Positions 31,593-43,770 of a stretch of DNA of 64,000 bases are shown here, piece after piece. Made by a program: the position numbers and the translations under genes. Position 1 is the first letter of the stretch, and the number at the start of each line of letters is the position of its first letter. Source of the stretch: Pholiota molesta (Eukaryota > Basidiomycota > Agaricomycetes > Agaricales > Strophariaceae); NCBI GenBank assembly GCA_014925825.1, contig JACGCK010000181.1, positions 25,357 to 89,356 on the forward strand, given 5' to 3'. Below the pieces are notes generated by a model, which had not been told where the DNA came from, did not search any database, and was given only the letters and a program-made list of their open reading frames with translations.

Positions 31593-34004
31593 ACGTTCTC
31601 AATACAATCCACAGGAATTTTGTCTGGCTCGCTCTTCCCCATGAGCCCGAATACGCACCTAACGAAGCAGTTGCGCGTAAGTAGCTTACCCCGAACCACG
31701 TCCTAACCTGATCCACAACTCCTTCTATCTTCCAGGTCATCCGCACTTGGAACGATGGAAAGCCGTCGGCAGGAAATACAAGCAGCGATGGCACGGATCC
31801 AACGAGGAGGCGCCTGAAGAGGATGACCGCAGTTCGCGCCTGCGCAACTCGCGCAAGTGTCGCATGCAAGCCGTGCGGAGCGTTTCTGACTGGTCGCACG
31901 GTGTGTTGACGGAACACAGTATCCAGGATGCTTGTGAGTGCACTGTGTTTGTACGCGTCCGTCGGTAGCTGAGAGTTTTTCTGGGATGGATAGATATCCA
32001 GTTGATTAAAGAGGCGGAGCATTATATCTACATCGGTATGTGACGGTTTCTTGCAATGCTGTGGGTGATTACTTATGGAGTTTTGTGGCAGAGAACCAAT
32101 TCTTGTATGTTTATTTTGGATTGGCTTTCTGTTTGTCAACGCAGCTGAGATGAATTCCAGTATCTCGGCCACCAAGACAGGCGGAGTCGTCGTCAACCAA
32201 ATTGGCGCCGCGCTCGTCGAGCGCATTGTCCGCGCCGGTTCCGAGGGAAAGAAATTCAAGGTCAGCCATCGCACCTTCGTTCGGAAGTCGACCCAATACT
32301 GACTACTTTCTATCGAAGGTTGTCGTCGTCATTCCCGAAGTTCCAGGCTTTGCGGGTGACATCAAAAGCGAGAGCTCGATCAAGACGATTATGGCTGCGC
32401 AATACCGCACCATCAATCGCGGCGGAAGCAGTATCTATGAGGAGGTGCGCAAGGCGGGATATGAGCCGTGAGTTTGTTTTTGCTCGCTTCCTTTGTGAAT
32501 TGACGTTCATTTTGGGGATTAGCATGGATTACATCCGCTTCTTCCATTTAAGGTCCTATGATCGAATTAACGCTCCTGCAGGCAGGTTTTTGTTCTCTCT
32601 TACACTCCTCTGCAGTCTTTTTATAATTTGATGAACAGGTTTTGTCCAAGACATGGAAAGAAACTCGGGCGTGAAATTCCACGAAGCGCAGGTCGCGCTC
32701 GCCGCGCAATGGGTTGCCGGCGACATGCTCACGACCCAGAAGGAGGTTATCGTCGTCGTCCCACAGGAGGAGTCCCTCGTGCCCGCGGACAAGCCCAAGG
32801 CGCAAGCGACGGAGAAAGTGCCGATCCCGCAGGACGCGAACGCAGCGCGCGAGGTTGTAGAGCGCTTCGAAGCGGGCGCGAGGGATCTGCGGTCGGACGA
32901 GCCGGTGTCGGATAACGTCGCGCAGCATATGTTGAATGACGGGACGACGCTGCTTCAGGAGAAGTGGTTGGGTACAGAGGAAGAAGAGCTGAATGCGTGA
33001 GTGTGTTTCGCTATGCCTGTCAGTGGTTGGTGCTGATTTTGGGTACTTTGAAGTTATGTATCTGAGTTGCTTTACATTCATTCCAAGGTGATGATTGTGG
33101 ATGATCGACGAGTCATTGTATGTTACATTTTTCAACTTTGGCTTTTTCCCCTTTAACTTATTCTTTATTCCTTTAGATTGGATCTGCCAACATCAATGAT
33201 CGCAGCCAAAAGGTTTGTTTGTCATCTATTCACGGTGTATTTACCGAAATCCTCATCTTCGCGCAGGGCGATGGAGACTCCGAAATTGCGCTTGTCGTCG
33301 AGGACGACGACATGATCAACTCTACGATGGATGGTGAACAATACCCAGTGTCGCGTTTCGCAGCTACTCTCCGTCGTCAGCTGTACAAAGGTGAGAATAT
33401 TGTCGCGGGCATATTTAAAATTTCTTGGCCAATGGCTGATTATCTTCTTAGAACATCTTGGCCTCATTGAACCCCAGAGGGCCGACGTCCGTGATCCGGA
33501 AGTCACCTCTTTCATGCGCCCTGCTCCTTTCCCAAATAAGGACGAGACGCGCACACACGAAGACAGACTCGTTGCCGACCCTCTCTCTGACGCTACTAAT
33601 TCGCTCTGGCTGGACACTGCGAGGAAGAACCGCGAAATTTTCACTGAAATCTTCCGCCCAGTTCCGACAAACCTCGTGCGCGATTGGGGCGCATACGAGG
33701 CAAGTATTCACATTACGCTTCAAGGGTATTGCTAACTTGATGTTTGTGTTTCTGCAGAATTATCGCCCCAAGACCAAGACGGGTCATGTCGTGCCTGACA
33801 TCCCATTGGAACGCGTCAAGACGCGTCTCACTCAAGTGAAAGGCGCTTTGGTCGAGTGTCCTCTGGTGCGTACTATGGATGAAAATCTTCCTGCACTTCT
33901 TAAACTATTGTTATTGTTTGCAGGATTTCCTCATCGATGATAAAGATCTCGTCACAGGTCCGGAATGGACTGTGTTGAACCCTACCCTTCCCATTTACAT
34001 CTAA
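31593..34004 (+). pseudogene. Phospholipase D gene, 3' half captured in the array
   Basis: Exons read in one frame: to 31676, 31736-31933, 31994-32035, 32092-32104 (13 nt), 32161-32260, 32319-32469, 32523-32581, 32639-32996, 33054-33117, 33177-33212, 33267-33390, 33452-33699, 33758-33865 and 33924-34004. They encode SVSDWSHG...EHSIQ, HYIYIENQF, VVVIPEVPGFAGD and the second HKD motif (IHSKVMIVDD then IGSANINDRS), then a normal C-terminus. Phospholipase D hydrolyses phosphatidylcholine to phosphatidic acid and choline and needs two HKD motifs; the first, with the N-terminal half, is absent. Two introns are GC-AG type (32582 and 33700). No frameshift is seen, so capture was recent. Where phospholipase D sequence begins (31593-31735) is uncertain: a frame containing PHEPEYAPNEAVAR leads into the first sure exon. 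Catalysis by this fragment is unlikely. Confidence 0.85.
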
Positions 34005-35553
34005 TTCTTGGATGCGCAATTATAACACTGATACAGCTACTGATAACATGCATATCATGTACAATATACTGTTTAAGCAAGCTGCAATATACCCTACTTA
34101 GCCTACTAACTGAAATATTGGCTGTCGTCGATTGGGCACAGAGTCAGCGTGATGCTACCGTGACCCCGACGCGTATCTTTTGATCCAACCCGTCACACGC
34201 GTCACTAGCACTGTCGCTGCGCCTATGCTGTTTCTTCGTCCTGCCCCCTCCGTTGAAGCATCGTCCGCATCCTGGAATACCGCATAACCTTCTCCTGACA
34301 CAGATGGCCCTTCCAAGGGCACGTTTCGACCAGGTGTCGTCTTACCGCTGTTCCTCATAGCGGATATCGTAGGATTCATCCCATTTTGCGCGCACACTCT
34401 ACTGATGTCCTTTGTTGGGACAGATGGCCACATCGACACGTTTTGGCGACTTCTTCCTGGGACCCTGGCCTTCGATGATCCACTCATCCCTCCGCCCCTA
34501 CCTCCTTTGTCCGCGTAGCACTTTGATGTGCCATCGTCCGACACCAGCCATGAAGTATTTTCCGCCTCATCAGAGTGCTGGAGCCACGATTCGATGACTT
34601 TCTTCGACTTCTGCTAGGGTCACCGTTGGAGAGCAGCGAGCTTTGTGATGCTTGTCTGACGCTGTGGCGCATTTCTACTGATGTAGGTGCTCTCTCCCAT
34701 CTTTGTCAACTTGTGGTTTGATTTTCTGTCTCTACAGATCTCTCAAGTTCAGGTTCATCTTCGAAAGAAAATTCAACCCCACCGTCGCCCGTATCTCAAT
34801 AATTACCACTTTGCAGCAGGGCTGCACCCACCTATTGGCACTTCATTGCGACCTTATGGCAAATAGCCCCGTCCGCTCACCACTCCCTCCAGTCCCTTCC
34901 TGCGACGTCCCCACCGATTTCGGTCTCGACCCTCGTTTGCCTGCATGGACTGGGTGCAAGGATCCGAAGGTGTGTGTATCTACATCCGCGACATCCGCTC
35001 CTCCGATGGCAAATTACTTTGACTTCATATCTCTGCTCTCACCGCACCTCTGGCAGCTATCACCAGCGGTGATCGGCTCGATCTTCATGGATGTTCAGCC
35101 TCTGGCGATCGGCTCGATCCTCGAAGGAGGTTCAGCCTCTTGTGTTCAGAGCGAAGTGAGTACCTGTATATGCTGTTGTACGACCAAAAACGCTCCTGAT
35201 TTTCAAGTCTGTCAGGCGATCACTTAGGATTAACCAACAGTGAATGCGATAAGAGCAAGGTTCAGCGGCATATGGTAAGGTGATCTGGTTGATTTTATTT
35301 TATGCATGCTTATCCGACTACGATTTACGATAGCGCGTGGCGAAAATGGACCTTCAAAATGTCTATATCCGATGCTCGCTCTGAATACGGATCCACAACA
35401 TCCAAATCACAATGATCACGACGCCGACATGTAGCAGGCGTTTGATGTGATGTCGTAGATGCTTCGATAATCGATTTTTTTCTTTAGGTCTTATTTCTCC
35501 TCACCTCGGGCATACGCGAATGTCGTAAGTGCTTTATAAACAAGGTATCTCCC
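34005..35553 (+). pseudogene. Phospholipase D 3' flank, then partner relic distal part, unit 2
   Basis: About 150 bases (34005-34155) look like the 3' flank of the phospholipase D gene. At about 34157 the unit sequence resumes (gaccccgacgcgtatctttt). The hydrophobic exon is open at 34297-34518 and contains GTFRPGVVLPLFLIADIVG and FCAHTLLMSFVGTDGH. Downstream pieces match unit 1, including an exon ending at a GTGAGTACC/GTAAGTACC-type donor near 35155. Product unknown; partly broken. Confidence 0.45.
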
Positions 35554-36397
35554 GTATAAGCTTATCTCTCGTGTCTAGGAAAGAGTCATCTTCCTCCCTA
35601 TTCCCACCCTCGCCTCTACTGTACCTGCAACACAAATGCGCCTCCTCCGACCTCGCTGGCATTATTCCTGTCATCCTAAGGATAAAACCTCGTACGCTCC
35701 CATTTACAATTCAACATTGTATCTTTTTATGCAGCCCAGGTAAGAACCGATGGCAGGTAGTGATGCGCGTACCACGTTGGGTTGAGTATGCAGCTATGCC
35801 AGAGCGGTACGCATTAAGGAGGTCAATCGGGGTACCGCGTGCGCCGGGACTTGCTCGGTGTGTTACGCCGAAGTCGCCACCTTCCCGCTACATTGACATT
35901 ATCCAAGTTCCTATGATATGTGCGATCTTTCGTGCTTGATGTAGAAACTAATAGAAACTAATACGACAGTGCTCTACCATCCACGTGTACTTTTATGTAC
36001 CGAGTTCCGTGTACGTAGAATGTACCAATAAAGTTGGAATTATATTTTCGTTGAAGGTTCCCCTTGCACGAGCGACTGTATTGTAATTTGCACAATCATC
36101 GTGAACCTCACTTCTTTACTAGGATTTTTATTCACCTCCGTCAAGCCATGTTGCCTTCGAATTCGAACAGCAATCAAGGAGGTCAATTTCGATTTTTCCA
36201 ATGACTCATCCTTCTTGAGAGCAAACGTTTAGATAGGTCTGGTTGCGGTTGTGTGCGCCATCGCGGAAGGCATGGAGAGAAGTCAATTTAAAGCAATTCC
36301 CTCGCTATCATACTGTAATACACTGGCAATATACAATGAAAATGTCCGTATCCAATCACATATTCGCACCGAGTACACAAAAATCACGTAGCTACAT
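35554..36397. repeat. Array-unit boundary block, copy 3
   Basis: This unit 3 copy has the same arrangement as 1-830 and ends directly before the NLR3 stop. It carries an AATAAA at about 36026 on the plus strand. No gene is seen. Confidence 0.75.
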
Positions 36398-39300
36398 TTA
36401 TTCCTTCAAGGTGCGAGCCTCACGAACACTCTCCATGAGCTCCTCCGCCTCCCTGAATGCTTCCACTGCATCCTCGGCCCTCTCCAGCATTTCGTACGCC
36501 TCGCCGAGTCGCTTGAGGTCGGTGGCCTGCTCGGAGACCCACTGCGCCTTGCGATGGAACTCGCGCGCTTCCTTGAATTTGTCGATGGCCAGATCGGCGC
36601 GGCTTTGCTTCACGTGGAGGGTGCCCATGCTGCGAAGGATGTTGCCTTGCTGATACAAGAATGGAAATTCCCTGCCATCTTTGCATTCAGCCATTGCTGC
36701 ATTTAATGAAGCCTGCGCATCTTCGAGGTCTCCTTTGACGATGTAGAGGTCTCCGAGGAGCCAGAGCCGGTGTATTTCGACCTCGGTCCATGTGCCAAGA
36801 TCTGGGATAGAATTAAGCGCCCGCTCTGCTTCGTCCAGTCGATTGGTCTTGAAGTATACGGTCCCTAGATGTCCGAGAACCTTGGCCTGCCCGCCTTTCT
36901 CATCAAATCTCCGGAAGCGCTGGAGTGCGTCGTCCAAATGGGTTTCGGCTTTGGCGAGGCGATTACCACAGATATACAGCCATCCGAGCTGAGTCAAAAT
37001 GAAGGCTATCTGTTCCACATCCAGAAGATCCACCTTCTTGGATGATGTGAGCAGTGCCTCTGCTGCAGACAGCTGGTCAGATCGGATGTAAACCCCCGCT
37101 AGGTCATCGATGGCATTGAGCTGGTTAATGGGTGCATTCTGCTGCTTGAATATTACAAGGGCCCGCTCGAGAGCCTGCCTGGCTTCCGGAACCCTGTCCC
37201 GTGCAAGATATATGCAGCCCAGTCGCCGGAGTGCATTTCCCTCTCCACGTGCAGAGTTTGCTTGTTTTGCTGTGTTTAAGGCATCAGTGGCATATTTCTC
37301 GGCTTTGACTAGATTACCGCGGTTGTAGTGTAGACCAGATAGAATTTGAGCAACATTTGCTTGGCCTACAAGATTTGAGATCTTTTGATAGGCCTCCAGT
37401 GCTTCCGATAAAGTAGCCTGTGCCTCCATAAATTGGCCCTGGTACCTGTACAAATTCCCAAGCCCTTCGCGAGCGTGTGCCTGTCCCTGCTTATTGCCAG
37501 TTTTGGTATAGAGTTTGAGGCTTGTTTGGAATGCAACTTTTGATTGGTTGAGCTGCCTCAAATAAAAAAGCATGGTAGCAGAGCGTTCTAATGCATCTGC
37601 CTCTCTGTCCACATCTTTTGCTTCCTTGTAGAGTGCAGCAGCCTCTCTAAAGCAAGTTTCGGCCTTTGTATTTTGGCCTTCGGTGTGATACAAGTGACCA
37701 AGTGACATAAGACATCCGGCATGTGGGATAGGGAAATTGACCGAACTTTTGAGGGCCATTTGGATGGTATCCTGGGATAGGTATCCAACGTAGTTAGACC
37801 ACCTAGTAAGGTCAGAAGTGGCTGTTATGAGGCGAGTGATATCCTGGGAGTAGCCGACTTTGAACACTCTCTGAAAGACTGAATGGATATTCTGAATCTC
37901 TGAAACAACCTGAGCATAACATTCTCCATCATCAGCTGCATTTGAAGCCCATAACAAAATGCTGATATAATAATTGGTGACATTTTCGAGCTCCAGAGAA
38001 ACATCAGAAGAAAGAAAACCGAGGCAGAAGAGTCGAATAGGTGAGAGCATTTGGATTCGGGGAGACGAGATAGTGTCATTCGGCTTGATCAATGCGACCA
38101 CTCGCAATGTGTGTACAGCCTTATGGACATCATTGATACCAAGATATGTTCCCAGTTGCTCGACAGAAGTGGAGGGAAAACCATTCGGAAGTAGAGATAG
38201 AGCAGCGAGGAGAGCGATGGCACCGGGATCCTTTTTTATCCTAGGGCTAGATACTGAGATTGCTATCGATGCGTTGAGATTTGACTCCCGATCATCACCA
38301 CCATTCTCAACAATCTTTGTCTCTTGTTTCAACCAGCGATTCCACAATGAGCGCGAACTTTCGCCGTCTCGGAGGAGGTTAGATATTAGAGTGATCGCCA
38401 AAGGAATACCATCGACCACATCAAGAAGGTTTTGCGTGGGTTCGTCGATAATAAAGTCTGGCCCGCAGATGGTCTGTAGAATTTTTCGCGCACTCTCGGA
38501 AGATATGGTTGATAAAGGGGGGAGGAGAGGATGCGACCATGCGACTTTGGACGGCCTTTGCGTACCGCGGGTGGTGATGATGAGGGACAATTTAGAAATG
38601 TCGGTGATGGATGCCAGCAATTCTTCGACCTTGCTGCGAGTGGCAGAGGGCTCCCACGGTGTTTCAAAGTTATCGAGACAAAGTAGCGTGCCCGATGTCT
38701 CTAGCCTACGTCGGATGGACGCGAGCATAGCGGTTGGCGACGCTTTGATATCGAGCATACTGCCAATACCCAGAAGCAGGGTATCGGCATCAGTAAACGC
38801 CTCGCAGGACAAGAAGTATCGAGATTGGTAGCGCTCGGCAATCTTTGGATCGTGAAGAATGGCTCGCGCCAAAGTGGTCTTTCCGAATCCACCTCCTCCG
38901 AGGATTGCAATTCGGGAGGGCTCCGCGCTGAGAAAATACCAAGGGCGATGTCGATGCTTCACGCTCGACTATCAGGTATGCTTTGGCGGGAGGATATCGT
39001 CGTGACCCTCGGTGGAAGGGCTACTGATCGATTAGCATTCTAAAATCCGAAAGATGCCACGTAAAAACTTACTGCGAAGCTGGATCCGTATTTTCGCTAC
39101 TGACTGGCATGCCCTGCTGCAATTTTATGTCGAAAACCATGTCCTTGTATCAAAGAAAATTATGAAAGGATGTGCATGGTTACTGTATCTTGCCGACGTA
39201 CCCTTAAGAGTCGTTTTTCCAAGTTGTCCACAGAACGATCGAGTTTATTAGGTCTTCGAGCCACGGCTTACAAACTTGGCCAATTTCGGTCTAGCTTGGT

Positions 39301-39895
39301 GTTTCTTCAGTTCTCCCAAAATGTGGTGAGCGTGCTTTGCCGGAATTTAGACTTACAATTATCACGATATAATCGGTCTTACTCACTTTGCAATAAGTGA
39401 GCGCATTCTCCACTTGTGCCAAATTCTCCTTGGCCCGCTCGCCGGACTTCGCAATAACCGCTAGCTTGTCGCAGATCCAACGCGACAGGTGAGTACTTTG
39501 TCTATAATTTCGAGCAACGCTTCTTATTCGTTTCGAGCTCCTGTGAAATTTGACGTCAATGTATAGACAAGGAATGCCACCAGAGAAGTACGGACGTACA
39601 TCTCTGATTTTGATAAACTGTAGGATGACTCCCGTGAGCGTCTTCACGTATGGCGCATGCTGCAGGACCTCTGCAACTTCTTTCACAATGGCCGCAAGGG
39701 TATTTGTCAATTCGAGTCCTTTATCGATGGTGTCAATGACGATGTTACTGCCCGTTGGCGCTTGGGGAGCAGGATCGCCGCTCGACTGAGAGGCGTCGGT
39801 TTGCCAGTAGGTGCTTGCATCGCAGCGTTGGTTGTCGGTCGTAATCGAGAGGAAGGAACGAATGCCCACGTAGCTGTATTCGTGTTCCCACTCAT
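36398..39895 (-). pseudogene. NLR3: broken NLR with intact NB-ARC-TPR exon
   Basis: The 3' exon (about 38935-36398) is an open frame of some 850 codons that closely matches NLR1: GGGGFGKTT, LLCLDNFETPW, GIPLAI and about ten TPRs, with AATAAA over the stop. Upstream it is damaged. Between the VERE-like start of NB-ARC and EPSRIAI there are 34 bases instead of 39, an out-of-frame loss near 38940. The preceding exon has a shifted CATACCTGATAG, exons 3 and 2 show further shifts, and the exon 1 start (ATG at 39895) is out of frame by two bases with the helical domain (LTNTLAAIVKEVAEVLQ). The 5' exons resemble the NLR2/NLR4 type more than NLR1. The long frame could in principle make an N-terminally shortened protein, but no good start precedes the P-loop. 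Confidence 0.85.
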
Positions 39896-42800
39896 CTGCC
39901 GCGTGCATCGCCAATATGTCTAAAAGTATATTATTAGTGCGCATCGCCTTTTTGTTCCAACTTCCTTCCAAGTATACAGGCTTGAGATGACATGTGCTGA
40001 TGCATGCTGCTCAGCGTCAGTCCGCTCACCGCTATACGTAGACCCTTGGACCTTATAGGTATTGTTCGTCCCGCACAGTCAATTGAAAGCTATGCAATTG
40101 ACAGCTATGTAGATCGTGACATATGCAGTGCGTCTATCCGATAATACGGTAGCTTTTTATACCTTCCTGGACCGGCGTGCCCAATCCTTGTTCTTCGCTC
40201 TACCGTATGTTAATACGCAGCCATCTACGGTGCTTGCCAAAATTTATGCAAGCATTAAATTCCTATGGAAGCCATATACATCAATTGAAAAAGCGATATA
40301 GACAGTGAAATGCCTCTCACAAATGTAGGACTTGGGTATCATCATGGATATGTGGTCCGAATGTAAGAATACATACGGGATTCCAATAGAACTGTACTTC
40401 ACATTTGAACTTCACGTCCATAGTCCGTACGATGTCTTCCAGAGTCGGACCAGAGACTGCCGTTGTAAGTACGCTATGAACGAGCTTCGTTGAGAAATCG
40501 AGGCTTTCCTGACGGACGGGCGCTTGAGCAGATATTACGCGGATGCAGAAGACGTGGATAGATTAGAAAATTTCCCGTCTGACTTGGAGAGAGAAGAGGA
40601 CAGACGACGACTCGGAAGTTGACAAGTCGGGGTTGGGTTCCGGACCGGATGATTCCGCAACCGAAACGCCCCGCACAGCAGCGCACACTACTCCTTCGTT
40701 ACTCCAGGTTACTCCTGGCTCTTGGTGGCTCGTGTTCTCATGTTCGCTGCTTCCATATCGTCTTTGCTATATTGTCTCAGCAGCTCTGCGTGTCTGCGCT
40801 AAGCTCGCACACTCCTGACGATCGCTACTTTCGACGTCGAATCATCGCGCGTAATTCCATGTTGAACTTGGTGGACAAACTTAGAAACCGATACCCTCAA
40901 CGGTATGTTTTACTCCTATTTTACCTGGCGCGACGCATCTGACGCGGCGTAGTCATTGTGGCCCAACTTTTGGGTGGACACGGAAACATCATCCTCAAAG
41001 CCATGGTCAACCCTGACATCGTCGTCAAGCATCGATTTATCTGCCCCCATATTCAAACGCTACAACTGCGACCGACCCATGTCCCTGCATGTTAATCGGC
41101 TGCACTCTTCATGATTTGCAACGTGCCAAAGACGACGATATTGGCCCCCTCAAGGCAATAGATAGATGAGACATACGTGCTTTACTTGGTCTACGAAACC
41201 GAAAGTGAGCCCTTTGCATCTATCCTATCTCTCCACTCCGCCCCTTGGGCCTTCATTACCTCCTTCCCAGCCTCTCCACCCTCTCTCCACTTCTATCCTT
41301 CGCGCTGCTCAGCCCTTTGTCCTCCGCCACTAATTCCAGATTTTACCATCTCGCAGAATACGACATAAGGCTCATGCACATGGACGCGGGCCATCACCAT
41401 CCTGAGGCCGAATACAACACCCGCAACACCCTTTTCACGAGTTCAACCACGTCATTCGCAACTTCGTATTGGTCGTCCATTACGCCGTTCGTTGCATTTT
41501 CCTGAGTTTACACCTTATCTGATCACGCTGGCCGTTAGCTCGTTTATGCAAGGTTCGGGGATACGCACCATAAGTAATGCATTCGCGGATCGCAGTGCGT
41601 ATTCCGACGTCGCATTTTCCTCTTGGTCCAGCGCCTCGTGAACACGTCTCCGATACTCACGAGTACGACCTCGATTACCCCTACTTCGCAAGAGCTCTCT
41701 GGCGAAACAGACTTGAATTTAGGAATGCTATTTACCCGCACGGTCAGTATGTACATTCAATTCCTCTCTGCATGCCTCTCACATTCTCCATCAGGATACC
41801 GCGACGATAGCTGTCCTTGAATTCGTTTGCCCTCCACGCACTATCTCCGTTCTGTGCGCGGACTATCGACACCTTTGTCATCGTTCCTCGCACATTCAAG
41901 TTCGCTCCACTCTCTGTGCCTCTCACCCACCACACCAACCTATTCAACACTGTCGTCGAATGTTATTCGGGTTGAAGTTCGATGCAGACAGATGGAACAG
42001 GGACGAATCGATGACGAAGAGTTGACGCTGGTACGGGGTGGATAGTGGGCCGTGATCGAGATCAGCATTGGTATTCAAGTACGGCCATGCTTTCGGACCT
42101 CGTACCTCTTACTAACAATTATTCACTTTTCATGATTCGTTGCTATGAACTACCTCAGCTCTGCAAGCGCCTCGACTGTCCGTTCCGCGAGCCGCGTCTT
42201 CAGATGCTCAGATGATGATTCCTTGTCAGGCATTGGACATAATAAATTGTACGTTGTGGTCCTCCGACGGTCGTCCGTGCTTGTCTAGAGGCGCTAGTGC
42301 ACCTTGACTGCTGGCTTATATATACACAGTCTGGAACTACCCCAGCGCCTCCTGAACACCGTCTGACACTTATATCATAAATGCCCATACCTCGCCGACG
42401 AATCTTTGGCGATGCCAACTTGAACGCCCGCAAAAATATTTACATGCACGGACTGTATGTATAATTTATTCCTGTCGCTCATATAATATATTTTCTGTCA
42501 GGGTGTACACGACACTATCTTCCCCCAAGTCGGCTCACACTCCGTATGCTCTCTGTTCGGCCCACCTATACCTATCTTCGTCATGGTTCATTTCACAACC
42601 AACTTCGCCCCGCTCCGCTCTCTGTGCCTCTCATCCGCCGCATGAACCCGTCCCGCGATGTCGTCGAATGTTATTCGGATTCAGAGCTTGATGCAGAGAG
42701 ATGGAACAGAGATGACGAAGAGGTGATACTGGTACCATGGATAGTGGGCTTGGGGGCTTGATCGAGATCAGCGCTGGTCTTGTGTACGGTCCCATCTTTC

Positions 42801-42920
42801 GGATCTCGTACCTCGTACTAACGAGTATCCGTCTTTATCTTCAGTTATGTCAACCGAATCTTCCTCAGCTAGGATCGCGTTCTGAGATGGCTTCGCGTCG
42901 AGCGGATATTAGCGCGCTCT
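39896..42920 (+). pseudogene. Diverged partner-gene relics upstream of NLR3
   Basis: This is unit sequence more diverged than elsewhere. From about 40840 the first-exon pattern (MLNLVDKLRNRYPQ, GTATGT donor) and the second exon (RAKDDDIGPL, YVLYLVYETE) of the partner gene can be seen, followed by a GTGAGCC donor. Two further related segments follow at 41560-42110 and 42350-42830; both carry tgtcgaatgttattcgg and gatcgagatcagc, as does 21350-21450. All are interrupted. 39896-40840 holds nothing I recognise. Confidence 0.35.
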
Positions 42921-43117
42921 CTGACTGGGCTTGACGCTCAACTATTAAAATAAGGTTTCGGGGGAAGGACGTGATCATAACATATAGAAGAGGTACTATT
43001 AATTGATTGGCCTGCGCGTTCTTACAAAAGTTAGAGCGGGACTTACTGCGAAGTGAGATCCATGTTTACGCTCCGGATGGGTATGCGCTGCTGAATCTTG
43101 ATGTCGAACACAATATG
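42921..43117 (-). pseudogene. NLR remnant: exon 4 and start of exon 5 only
   Basis: Read on the minus strand, 43117-43047 is a 71-nt exon 4, the same length as in NLR2 and NLR4. It is followed by a GTAAGT donor, and it resembles NLR3 exon 4 (HIVFDIKIQQRIP against DMVFDIKLQQGMP). After a 35-nt intron, 43011-42921 matches the start of exon 5 (gatcacgtccttcccccgaaa, then gttgagcgtcaagcccag) and then ends abruptly just before the P-loop. Stops in the joined frame show it is dead. It marks a deletion that fused two former units. Confidence 0.75.
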
Positions 43118-43770
43118 CTTGCAGTAAATTATAATATTAGCGGTGGCTTTAATTTTATGATAATCTGGCATCGACGTATTTTTTTCTCCAGATTATATGG
43201 CAGTCAATAACAGCAAGATTGACGCTGGATATCTGTGGCGCAAGTTTGAAACGACCGTCGACGCCGAAAAGGATGTCAGGCGTATGCTCAACAGCAGAAG
43301 TACTTACTCGTAACGGTACCTGTAATCCCAGTGTGTGTCGCAATAGCTGTTGAAGTAGCCTGTTGGAATGCGGGCAAGGAGATAGACAAGTTGAAAAGTC
43401 TGGTGGGAGATGAGCGTCCGCACTGTGCACGTCCATGAGCTCTTGGAGATTCCGGACCGGGCGATTCCGTATGCGGGTCGCCCCGCGACCTGCCGCGAGT
43501 CCGACTCTCTTCTTCTGTACGAACCAAGTACGAACTTGGCTGGGCTCAAGCAGACTTCCCCTCCAGCCATGCTCGTCTCAATAGCGCTCCGTGTCTGTGC
43601 TCTTTCCGGCCATGCTCTAGACCGCGGCTACTCCAGATAGTCCTCTTATGCCAAATGATGCACTTAGCACCATACTCGACACTAGACTCCAGGAAGCTGG
43701 TGCCCTCAAAAGGTCCTCGATGGTGCGTTGATATCATTTTCCACCTGGCACGGCGTATCTGACGCGTACA
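43118..43770 (+). pseudogene. Unit sequence upstream of the NLR remnant
   Basis: No clear trace of NLR exons 1-3 remains. A piece at 43435-43510 (gattccggaccgggcgattccg) is a variant of 40635-40680. From about 43620 the normal partner-gene start is recognisable (actccagatagtcctct, then the LDARLQ-type exon and its donor at about 43723) until the insertion at about 43770. Confidence 0.45.
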
